NCBI GenBank assembly: GCA_020543525.1
Contig: JAHYIO010000037.1
Location: 992,001 to 1,056,000 of the forward strand
Source: Coriolopsis trogii
Lineage: Eukaryota; Basidiomycota; Agaricomycetes; Polyporales; Polyporaceae
Length of the DNA: 64,000 nt
Direction: 5' to 3'
Shown: positions 47,139-57,700 of the stretch, piece after piece
How positions within the stretch are numbered: position 1 is the stretch's first letter
Layout: the number at the start of each line of letters is the position of its first letter
Position numbers and translations under genes: made by a program
The notes under the pieces: generated by a model
Told to the model about the DNA's origin: nothing
The model's input: the letters and a program-made list of their open reading frames with translations, nothing else
The model's database searches: none

Positions 47139-49675
47139 CTACGCCGCACCATGGGGATACCACGCCACCTTCAAGACCTTGATCATCTCCTTCAGGTCGA
47201 CACTCTTTGCGAGCGCCTTCATGTCAACCTGGTCCTCCTCGGCGTCCTCGCCTATGTCGTCGTTTTTGATGCTCTCATCAACGCCCTTTCCGCCGATCTT
47301 CCCCAGCCGCCCCCAGAACTCTACAAACGAATTCTCTCCGAGCATCTGGTCGAACGCGAGCCTGGCCTCGTGCGTCCGCTCTCGCTGCCATTTCTCAAAC
47401 TCCCGCTCCAGTTGGTCGACGTCATAGCCGAGCTTGGTTACCGGGAGCGATGACAGCAGTGACGCGACGGGCAAGGCACTGAACGGTGTATTCAACGCCT
47501 GTGCATGTGACGCAAATAGCCCATGCAGGTTATCCAGGTGCTTGGCACGGAGCCCGTTGACGTGCGAATGGAAGAGATGCAGCTGCTGGTTGAGCGGCAG
47601 GGGCGAGTGCACAAACCGCGGGTCTTTCTGCAGTTGCGGTAGTACCGATTCCCAGGTAACCTATATGACGCAGCACGGGTAGACAGCCATCAGCCATCTG
47701 TCCATCTAGACGGAGCGAGCATACCTGTGGGTCCCGGATAGCGTCTGTGAGCATCGTCCTGTAACGAAGCCATTCATAGACGTTGAGTGGCGCCAGGTAA
47801 CGGAACAACGTATGTGAAATGCATAGGCGCACCTGAACTCTAGCTCTCCCTCTTCCTTCGTGAGCCCGAGCTTGGAGCGGTCTATCTCAGCTTCTACTTT
47901 GGTGCGTTCTGCCTTGACCTTCTCCTCGCGTTCCTTCACGGCGCGCTCCTTCCGCTCCTTCCGCCGACGTGCACAGTCCTCCTCTGTTTCTCCCGGATGC
48001 TGTTCCGTTTGTGGGTCCATATTCGACACCGCCGTGGCCGATTGCGGTGCGGAATCAGATGCGCCCGCCTTGATGTATGTATTGAACAGCTCTTCTCGAA
48101 GTGAGGACGACCCAACGGCATCATACCGGGGATCCGAGGTCAGATGCTTTTTGATCTACACAAGGTCATCAGTCGAAAGTCTGGCCCTCTGACACGTTAC
48201 ATACCTCCTTCCACACTGCACCGGGTTGTGCTAATCCGCTCTCCTTGAGCAGTGCGAAAAAGTCTGCCTCTGCTTTTTGCGCCGCAGCGCGTTTCTCTGA
48301 AGAAGAACAGGTAAACGGGTAATACATTTAGTGAACAGAGCAGATACATACGTTCACCGAGTTCTTTCAAATACTCCCGGAAACGCTTTTCTCTTTCCCT
48401 GTCGTCCCGTCCCCAACCGTAGAACCGACGGTCCTTCTTCCACTGTCTTCGCCATTCTGTCCAGCTGGTCCGAGTGCTCTTAACTTCTTCCTTGAGCAAA
48501 CGCTCAAATTCGCCCTTGGGATCTGAGGTCGCCTTTTCGACCTTGACTTTAGACTCTCGCAACTCACGCGCGCGGTCCCGACAGTACTCGTCGAATGCTT
48601 CGCGCCGGGCAGAGACGGAGGGAAGAAGCACATATCGAGGGTCCGATACAAATAGTGGAAGCGAGGTGTCCCATGGATGAAGAGGGTTGATGTTCTTCTC
48701 GCGCAGTAACGTCTGAGAAATACATATTGAGCACCCCCAAACCATCTCGTATGAAACGCGTGGTGGAACAGGCCACACACCTTGAACAACGCCTTTGCTT
48801 CATCGATGGAGAGGTCAACTCGTTCGGGCATGTTGAGCTGTGGTGCCCCCTTCTGTTTCTCTGCCTCCTTCAGCCGCCTCGCCTCCTCTTCCTCGTGTTT
48901 CATCATCTCTTCACGCCGTCTCTCCTCCGCCTCTGCCTCGGCAGCCAACTGTGCAGCAGCCTCTCTCTGCCACTCCTCTTCCTCCTCACTCTCCTCTTCC
49001 TCGTCTTCTCCCTCTCCATCCTCGTCTTCGTCTTCGTCCTCCTCCACCTTCGCCTTCTTCGTCACCACAACCTCATCAAGCGGGACGGGCCCCTCCGCCT
49101 TCCGCTTCCCCGCCACCATCTCCTGCACCTCCCTCTGCACCCTCTCGACCTCCCGCGCCCTCGCCTCCTCCTTCGCCCTCGCCTCCTCCGCCTTCCGCAC
49201 CGCCTCCTCCCGCTCGAGCTGCTCGACCGCCTCCCTGATCTCCTCCGGCACGCTCCACACGCTCCGCTTCTCACCCGTGTGCGTGTAGAACGTGTTGCCC
49301 TCGGTCGTGATCACCCGCAACCACGGCGTGCCCGGGATCGGCGTCTTCACCGCCGGCTTCTCTTTCTTCGCCTTCTTCTGCGGCTGCTGCTGCCCTGGTA
49401 ATGGGGCAACATACCCAGGCGCAACCGCAACGAACGGGGGGACCGCTCCTGGGGGTACGAGCGGAAACGCTGGCAGGGGCCGTTCGTACGTGGACACCTG
49501 CGTGACCGCGTTGAAGTAGTACGGCTGTCCGTTGGGACCTGGGAGCAGGTGAGGACATGTCCGTTCCAATCAGACGCGTCTATGCTGCACGATGCGGGAG
49601 CGTACCAATATGCTCAGTCCATCCCGGTGGAAGCGGAGGAGGCACAGCGAAATTTGGTGGAGGCATAGCAGCCAT
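47139..49675 (-). CDS. TCERG1/CA150-like WW and FF domain protein
   Basis: Exons 49606-49675, 48781-49538, 48352-48712, 48205-48296, 47833-48155, 47725-47758 and 47139-47660 give 719 residues. WW1 begins LPPGWTEHIG and runs across intron 1 to NGQPYYFNAVTQ and TYERP. WW2 is atypical (TPWLRVITTEGNTFY to RSVWSVPEEI, ~residues 78-110). A long Glu/Arg helix and a Glu/Asp run (~150-250) follow. FF repeats start near residue 262 with EAKALFKTLL and PRYVLLPSVSARREAFDEY; the next contain DFFALLKESG and SDPRYDAVGSSSLREELF. TCERG1 proteins couple the phosphorylated CTD of RNA polymerase II to splicing factors in the nucleus. Prp40 is the alternative, but the second WW and FF spacing favour TCERG1. Confidence 0.88.
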
Positions 49676-50020
49676 TATGAGTGTCACGGGCAAGAGGTCC
49701 GGGTCGGTAATAGGTATTGAGACAAGTGCAAGGAACAGGAAGCGCTCGTGCCGTGTCGTCACATACACATAGACGCTCATAGCTGCGTGCAATATCGACG
49801 GACTCAATAGGACGACACTGAACGTTTGGTTGGGCCATTGGTTCCCTAGTGTTACTCGAAAAAGCCCAAGTGCGAGAAGTACAGACAAAATGTATCCAGA
49901 TTGATTCAATAAATTACTATGTACTTCCTTTTCATACAACCCGCACCTCTTACCGTTTGGAGCGACAGGTGTACACCCTGCCAAACCCCAGTGGAAGTGC
50001 TAACCAGGGTATCGTCGAGC
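49676..50020. promoter_or_regulatory. Promoter region of the WW-FF gene
   Basis: 345 bp between the WW-FF start and the Hsp90 stop, same strand. It must hold the terminator of one gene and the promoter of the next. Nothing specific recognised. Confidence 0.4.
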
Positions 50021-53000
50021 TCAGAGCTCGTCATGACGCTTGTTCTCAACGGGCACCTGCTTCACGACGTTGCCGTATTCGTCGACCTCCTCGACTTCCC
50101 ACGAAACCTTGCCGTGTCCGTTCGCCGCCAGGATGTCGTCCAAGTCGGGCTCGTCGGCGTTGGAAGGAAGCTCGGGGTCAACGGGAGGAGCGGGCTTGAC
50201 AGTGGTGTCTGTCGGCGCGGTCTCAGAGACGCCGAGAGAGCGACGGAGGATGCGGTCGACACGCGTGAAGAAGCTAGGGAAGTGCAGACAATCCGTTCCC
50301 TGAGTGTGCTAGAAGCGAGTAGAGTGTGCACTTACTCGTTGGAATCCGTCACCGAGAAGCCTGAGCGAACGAGAGCACCATCAACAAGGACGGTCACGAC
50401 TTCACGCAGCTCGTCCTCAGCCTCAAGGTCATGCTCCTCCTCGTCGGAGGGGAGGCGCTCAATACGGCGGAGAAGACCCTCGATGAGGGGCGAGCGCGGG
50501 TTGATCTCGAGCACCTTCTGCTTCTTGGCAAAATCAAACATGTGTTTGTGGTTTACCTGCGCGTGCGATGAGCCTGTCCGAGAGACCGTCAGGTTCTATC
50601 ATGGCCTAGGGCTGAGTCGAGAAGACTGACTGATGAGCTTTTCAAGGTTGGCGGTGTACCCGTGCTCGTCCGCGACTATGGCGCACGAGCTAGTGACCAG
50701 GCGGTTGGAGATAACGACTGGGCAGGAATGCACTACGTCAGGATTCACGCTCCAACAGAGGCATGAGGTTACGAAACGCACCATCACGAGCGGCGCCCTT
50801 CTCGCGGACCTCCTTCCTGAGCCATTCAATGAGCGGCTTGAACTTCTCCGTCAGAGCGGCCTGTTCCGCCTTCTCTTCCTCAGGAGACATGTCTGTCGTC
50901 GATAACCCCATACCGCGTTATTGATGCGCCTGCGCCTTGATGACAGGAACGGAACATACCTTCGTCACCGAACTTCAGGCCAGCTTTGGCAACATCCTGG
51001 AAACCGATTTTCCTGCGCACATGGTCAGTTCCGTCGCAATGATCACCGCTGGTCAACTCCAACTCACTTCCACCGACGGACGTTGGTAATGAAGACCTCA
51101 TCCAGGGGGTCACCAAGAAGGAGAACTTCGTAACCACGCGCATGGAGCTTCTCAATGAAGACACTCTTCGCAAGCTCGGCAGGAGTCTTGCCCATATCCG
51201 CAAGGTAGAAGATCTGGCTCTGTCCCTGCTTCTTGTTCTCGAGGTACTCATCGAGCGACGTGCTGTTCCGTTGGTTGGTCGCGAAGCGGACGAGCGTGAC
51301 CAGCTTGTCCCGATTCTTCGTGTCCTCCACGGCACCGAGCTTCAAGACGTTGCCGTACACTTCCTGGACCTTCTCCCATTTCTCGGCGTCCTCGTCACGG
51401 AGACGGGTGAGCATCTGAATAAGGCGCTTGAGGATGATACCGCGGAGCTGCTTGAGGAAGGCGTTCGACTGGAGGGTCTCGCGTGACACGTTGAGGGGCA
51501 AGTCCTCGGCATCTACGACAACCTTGACCCAGTTGGCCCACTTCGGCAACGCATCCTCACCGAGGTCCGACGTGATAAAGACACGCTTGACCATCAAACG
51601 GATGTCCTTAGTCACGCTCTGAAGAGGGTTCTGCCAGTACTGATCGTCACTGTGCGCGGTATTAGAAAGTGGCCATTTAGAGACGGGGATCTCCACTCAC
51701 AGTTGAGACGGGATGTAGATCAGCGCGCGGAAAGAGACACCAGATCCTGAATCACCAGAGAAGTGGTGCCACGCTAGAGGCTTTTGATAGTCCTTGAACG
51801 TCGCCTGGTAGAACGCTTCATACTCCTCGTCTGTTACGTCCTTAGGGTCCCTGAACAGAACAGGTCAGTGTCGGTTCCTGGTGATTAATGGGTCGAGGCG
51901 CACCGCATCCAAAGTGGCGGCTGAGAATTCAGCTGTTTCCACTCCTGAACAGTCACAGGCTTCATCTCGGGCTCTTTAGGCTTCGAGTCCTTGGCTTCGT
52001 CCTCGGTAACATCCTCGACGACAACTTCGTCGTCATCGACGTCGGCCTTCGGGGTCTCGACAGCTTCAGACGCTTCCTTTGCGTCCTCGGTCTCTGCCTC
52101 GGATTCGGTCTCAACGGGTACCATTTGTACGCGATGAGTGAGGAGGTAGATCGGGAAGGATGTTGAGAAAGACGAATGTTTGTTGCTGTAGCACAACAAG
52201 TGTCACAATGCGCTCAACAATTCTATGTAACACGATGATACTCACACCAACTCTTCGATCTTCTTCTCGTCGAGGTATTCTGTAGCGTCTCCCTTGAGGA
52301 AGAGAGTGATTTCCGTGCCACGACCGAGGGTGTTGCCGCGAGGGTCAGGGTAGACTTCGAACGTGTTCTCATCTGCCCCAGAGCTAAAGACGTATTGTGC
52401 GGGATTCGGATTCTTCGAGGACTTGGCCGCAAGAGAGGCAACTTGTACACGGTCCGCGACGAGGAAACTACTGTAGAAACCAAGACCGAAGGCACCAATC
52501 AAGTTGCCGTTACCGGTAGTGTCGCCACTTTCCGCCCTTGAGAGGAACTCAGATGTTCCAGACTTTGCGAGAGTACCAAGGTTGGTGGATAGTTCCTCGG
52601 GCGTCATGCCGATACCACGATCTAGGGTGGGAGGCGTCAGTAGCTGGGAGAGGCATAGAGGTATATGTGCACGCACCGGTGATAATAATGCGCCCCGAGC
52701 CGTCCGTATCCCTGATGGCCTCAATCGTGATGTTCGTGAACTCTGCGCCGCTGAGAGCTTGTGGTTCTGTGAGGGAGGTGAGCCGTAGCTTCTCGAGGGC
52801 GTCGTTTGCATTGGAAATGAGCTCGCGAAGGAAGACATCTCTATGCGAGTAGAGGCTGTTGATGACAATCTTGCGAAGGCGTGCAACATCACTCTGAATG
52901 GCCGGTCAGCTCTTCAAGTCGCTAAAGACTGGGGTTCCAGACAGACCTGATACGCGTGCTTTTCCTTTCCGTCCTGAGCGAGGGCGGAAAGGGCGAGGAC

Positions 53001-53033
53001 ACCGACCGTAAGAAGGGTGGAGAACAGCCGCAT
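50021..53033 (-). CDS. ER-type Hsp90 (GRP94/endoplasmin-like) with signal peptide and HDEL
   Basis: Eleven exons: 52947-53033, 52677-52893, 52246-52621, 51904-52185, 51701-51850, 51068-51649, 50960-51012, 50782-50892, 50631-50732, 50336-50573 and 50021-50273, giving 816 residues. The N-terminus [20 protein letters not shown] is a clear signal peptide, and the last four residues are HDEL, the fungal ER retrieval signal. The ATPase domain has [35 protein letters not shown] and [14 protein letters not shown]. The middle domain has [18 protein letters not shown] and [11 protein letters not shown]; the C-domain has [12 protein letters not shown]. An acidic charged linker lies in exon 4. It folds secretory proteins with ATP in the ER lumen. 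A UPRE-like site lies 133 bp upstream. Confidence 0.95.
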
Positions 53034-53775
53034 GGCTGGCAAAGGGATGGGCCGTCGAGGACAGCGAGTGGACACTGAGTGCTGAGTACTGATGAGGCAG
53101 AGTGCTGTCGGCTGGTGTGCCGCTGCTGTCTGGTCTATAAGTAACGCGAGCGGCAGAGAGCGCACTGACGTGTCATGATCGAGATCAGTCGTTGCACCGC
53201 GCGTGAAACGCGATCACGAGACATCCCTTCGCGCGCCCGTGACCTGGCCTCGGAGAAAGCACGCACTTCTATAGTCGGGAATTGGGAACACCGAAAGACT
53301 TGACGTTGACGAACTCAGCTCTTTGTCCAGGGTAAAGCGAACGGCTACCCGTGGCTCGTGCGGCGGTACGCCGAGAAGCTGCACCGACGAACATTCGTAG
53401 CTTGCGGGAGATCTACACATGAGTAGACACTTTACTGATATTCCGTGTATGCGTGATATGCAGCATACTAATAAGTACACTGAGGGGAGATGGTAGGGCG
53501 TGGTCGGAGTGAATACTCACCAGCCACGGCGCAACGAAGGTAAGGACCAGGTAAGGACTAGGAGGAATTAGGTCCACGCCGTGTCGAGATAACCACGTGG
53601 ATTACCATATTTGGATGCAGAGGTGGGATGGAAAGGCCCAGCGGCAGCCTTCCAGTCCAAGTTGTGCATTCCATCTCTCGAGTATCGGACATCTCATCCA
53701 GAGCACCCTCCGACCTCCCGTACATACGCCAGCACATCTTTCACCCTCATTTTGACCCCACAAACAGCACTACAC
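53034..53775. other. Divergent intergenic region, ER Hsp90 and disordered orphan
   Basis: 742 bp between divergent start codons. Besides the UPRE-like site, no gene or repeat was recognised. Confidence 0.45.
53166..53172 (+). promoter_or_regulatory. UPRE-like TGACGTG upstream of the ER Hsp90
   Basis: TGACGTG, the core bound by Hac1/XBP1-type bZIP factors of the unfolded protein response, lies 133 bp before the Hsp90 ATG (53033). One 7-bp match can occur by chance; the position and the ER role of the gene make it plausible. Confidence 0.45.
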
Positions 53776-56700
53776 ATGCCAGCAGCTCCATTCTCTCGCC
53801 TCCAGCTCGCCGCGGCCCTCATCGGTGAGTTATGCAACACCATGTGATCTAGCAGTTCTTATCGACTGCACAGAGTACGACAATGACAACGATGATCCAA
53901 CGAAACCACACAAGTCTGCTCAAGAGAGCGCCATCTTCCTCCCTTTCCGCAACAGACCGATTCGTCCTCCACCTGCGGAGCGCAGGAGCACAGACTACCT
54001 CGGCGTCAACCTTCCGAACGAGACTGCTAGCATCGCTCCGAGTGCACGTCCAAGATCCAGAGCTTCTGTGGATGCGTTGAGAAATCCGTTTGGTCGCGAT
54101 TCAACGTATGATGGAGGGCTAGAGGAGGAAGAAGAAGAAGAGGATCTTGAGGTCGATTTGGCTTCCTGGGGTTTGGACGCTATCATACCCAAGGACAAGG
54201 AAAAGGAGAAGTCGAAGCGTAAGCGGAACAAGTCAGACGTCCTCCCTAACCCCCATGATGCTCTGCCAAACCCTCACGACACTCTTCCCAATCCTCATGA
54301 CGGTCCGGCACGTACTGTGCGGCCACCACATCTACGCACGATGAGTGGGAATCTGCTGAACGGGCTCGGCGAAGGCGGCGCATTCCTCGACTCTCAGACA
54401 TCTACACCCAACCCCTTGGGAGCTCGGAGACATTCGATAGGCGACCCGCTAAGTGCGCCGAATGCATATTCCGACGAACCTATTCTACCCCCACGCACAC
54501 GCAGTCCCTCTGCGCACGCACTCATTGACAGCATACCGACCACCCCACCTCTTCATGCAGTTCCCTTTCCTTCAAGCGAGACAGTCCGCTCGCCGTCACC
54601 GCAAGTTGACGACCGGCGCCGAACTCTCAGTCTGGGTTCGCGTGCAATGTTTAACGATGAGCACCGTTCCACAACCCCCGATCGCGCATCCCGCTTCGAC
54701 CCTATGGGTGCGCATGGTCGAACTTACTCAAGCGGGTCAATCGGGAAGATGCTTGATGAGCAGCCTGAAGACGACAACCCGTTTGCTCTTCGCCCGCCCT
54801 CCCCGAGTCGCATGTCGCGTTTCGACCCGAAGGCGCAACGGGCCCGTACCATGTCCCACGGGACGTTAGCCACCCAGCAGATGATGCTAGACGATGGACG
54901 GTCGGAATTCGGCGCGCGTCCTCCTATGGGCGAAAAACGCTACTCACGCGCGGAACTCATGCGTCCCAAGGTGCTCATCATGCCTAGTCCGCTCCAAGGC
55001 ACATCGACTACACCTGCGTCTACCCCCGCTCTCCAAGCTCGCGAGGGATTCGAGCTGACTACCGATGGGCGGCCGCTCCCTCCTGGCGCACGTGCAGCCC
55101 GCCGCTCGTCCGCGACTCTGTCCATCCTCGAGCCTGGTCTCTCAGCCCCGATACCCTCAAACTCGTTCACACCTAATCCTCGAGCGAGCCTCACGCTCTC
55201 TCAGCTCACGTTCCGGAACCAGCTACTTGTCGACGGCCAGCGCGACGTTGCGTACGCAGACATTGACAACCATCTCCGCCGGGCAACAGAGGACGGGCAG
55301 AAAATCGAACTGGAGCCCGAGCCTGAGCCTGAGCCCCAGCCCGAGGTGCCCATCGTGCATGTGGATGATCTCACAGGTCCTAAACGTCCGGCGGGTAAGC
55401 TGTACGGACGTAGTCTTATTGACGACCTCGAGTCGCGCAAGGCGGAGATGCGTGGCAAACAACGGTAAGTGACAGAACGTTCCGCTCTCTTGACATGAGA
55501 CTGACAGTATGCATACAGTGTATTCCGAGGTGACGACCGACCATCGATGATGGCGCGCACACAGCCAGTACGGTCGAGCACGCTGATCGATCCGGAGGAA
55601 CTGAAGCGTCCGGCGGCGCAGCACTTGAACTCCTTCCACTCGCAACCCGACCTCTCGCGCAGGAACTCTGCGGGCGCAAAACCGTTGCTTGAATTCGACG
55701 AGGACATTCCTGGCGCCCCTCGCCAAAGCCTCTATCCCGGCGGCGGTGTGGCAGGGAACACCAAGTCTGTCTTCGGTGTCGACACTATCTGGGAGCGGGA
55801 ACTCGCGAAGCTGAAGCTCATCGAGGAGCAAGAGCGTCAGGCGGAAGAGGAGCGCAAGCGGCGCGAGGCAGTAGAGGAGGCGAAGAACAGCAAGAAGAAG
55901 GGCAGGAAGAAGAAAGGGAAGGGGAAGGCCACCGACGACCTGCCCGTCTCTCCTGCCCCCGAGCAAACGCCTTCCCCTGGTCCAGCACACACAGAGGACG
56001 CCGCCCCTGTCTTGCCTGCTATCCCCCGAACGACTGTCAGACGAGCCCCTCCTCCTCCCGGGGACGACGACGACGACGATTCGGACGACGACAGCGACTC
56101 GAGCGATGCGCCGGCCCCTGCGCGCGCTGCACAGGCCTCGGGCTGGCACTCGGACGAGGAAGAGGGGCCCCGGCGAACTACAGGCACGGGCCCGCGATAC
56201 CCGAACATGGCACGCACAGCCAGCGGCAGCGGAGGCCCCCCTCGCCTGCCCCAGATCGCGCGCGAGGACGAGGAGAGCAGCGAGGAGGATGTGCCGCTGG
56301 TAGCGACGATTGGGCGGGCCGCGCAGCGACAGGCGCGCTCGCGCGTCGGGAGCGGCGACGGTGACAGCTCGGACGAGGAGCAGCCGCTCTCCGTGCTGCT
56401 CGACAAGACGAAACAGAAGCTGCCGTCGATCGGCGGCAGCCTCTCTCCGCGCTCTCCGGCAAACGACAACGAGGATGAGGACGAGGACGACCAGCCGCTC
56501 GGGCTGCGTGTCTCGCGCTTTGGCGGATCGTACAACCCGTCCCTCGTCGGTGGCGGGGACGGAGACGAGGACGAGGACGACAAGCCGCTTGGCCTGCACC
56601 CGGACCAGCTCCGCAAGACACAGTACTTTATGGCCGCGGGCGCGCAGCAACAGCAGCAGATGCTCGCGCAGGCGCAGATGGCGCAGATGGCCGCCGCGCA

Positions 56701-56917
56701 CCAGTCGATGATCTTCGGGGCGCCGTCGATGATGTCCTCTGGCTTCTTCGGTCCCCCGATGGGCCCGGTGGCGAACCCGATGATGATGGGCATGGGCATG
56801 GGTATGCCATACCCCCCGCAATTACCGCCAACGCCTCCGCCGATACAGGACGCAGCCAAGTTTGGCAGGGTCGACAAGTGGCGCCACGACGTCGCCGTCG
56901 AGGGCGAGCGGTCGTAG
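53776..56917 (+). CDS. Large disordered Ser/Pro-rich orphan protein with acidic-PL repeats
   Basis: Exons 53776-53824, 53874-55464 and 55519-56917 give 1012 residues. The first exon (MPAAPFSRLQLAAALI) is short; its start is the least certain part. The body is rich in Ser, Pro, Arg and Asp/Glu, with a run of seven Glu, a 3x7-residue LPNPHD repeat at 54242-54304, and a charged Arg/Lys/Glu coiled coil at about 55790-55920. Toward the C-terminus, four acidic stretches are each followed by a Pro-Leu motif (EEDVPLVA, DEEQPLSV, EDDQPLGL, EDDKPLGL). The end is Met/Gly/Pro/Gln-rich. It matches orphan regulatory-looking proteins of basidiomycetes, but no domain I can name. No membrane span. Confidence 0.85.
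54242..54304 (+). repeat. Three tandem 21-bp coding repeats (LPNPHD)
   Basis: Units 54242-54262, 54263-54283 and 54284-54304 encode LPNPHDA, LPNPHDT and LPNPHDG. Third positions differ between units (for example CTC/CTG/CTT and AAC/AAC/AAT), so the peptide is kept while the DNA has drifted. Confidence 0.85.
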
Positions 56918-57700
56918 GGGCGTGTGCTATAGCTGTCTATCGCTAGATACCAACCAGATCACTTCTTGTTCACCTTTGGAATTCCGATTACTCGCATCTG
57001 GGGACTGTTCTCTGGCTCATACCCATCCCTGACATCTCATCTCGTCTCGTCTACCTGCACGCTTGCTCTTCTCTATCGCATCCACAAATAATTCTGGACA
57101 TTCGATGCACACTGGCAGATTTCCCCGTTCTCATCCTTGGGCTCACAGGTCGCACGCACTTCGTTCTCACCCATGCAGATCCACTCCGTCCGCACCAATG
57201 ACGTCCTTGTAATGTACGTAGCACGCGTCATATCATACTCATTTCGTGCAGCAACATCAGAAATACAGTAACTTGTAGAATGTCCGGGAGCGATCGACTA
57301 TGGTGGAAACTACAAGATGAGGGGGAGGAAAGAGTAGGGAGGAAGCGCTCCAGTGCGGAAGGGTTCCTCCGCGAGGATATATTGATAACTGAATAACAGG
57401 AGAGAGCAATGCGACAAAAGCTGTGGCAAGTGTGAGAATGCAGTGCGGAGGGCTGGGGTAGAAGGGGTGGGGTAGGATATGAGCTGAAGAGCGGGCCTCG
57501 GCACCGGGTAGAACGGGAGGCAGAAGTGGTTGCAGAGTGGTAAACTCGCAACTAGGCCAGGAGAGAAATCCGTAACGCTAAGAACCAATACGGCGTGGAG
57601 CATAGGCATAAATAACGGCTGTCCGTGCACGAGGCCACAGCTACAGCTAAAGCCATCCAGCTGACCGTGCAGCGCACGACTGCCCAACTCCGTCGCCCGA
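56918..57700. other. Convergent intergenic region
   Basis: 783 bp between the stop codons of the disordered orphan and the kelch membrane protein. Pyrimidine-rich and without a supportable gene; the minus-strand frame of about 107 codons at 57228-57551 has no coding character. Confidence 0.45.

Noticed and set aside
48727..49401. 224-codon plus-strand frame rich in Leu and Arg
   Set aside because: Mirror of the Glu/Lys-rich region of the WW-FF gene on the minus strand.
55223..56821. 532-codon open frame on the minus strand, with other long minus frames at 55837-56877
   Set aside because: It is the antisense shadow of the plus-strand orphan gene. GC-biased third positions remove stops; the minus product is Arg/Leu-rich without domains.
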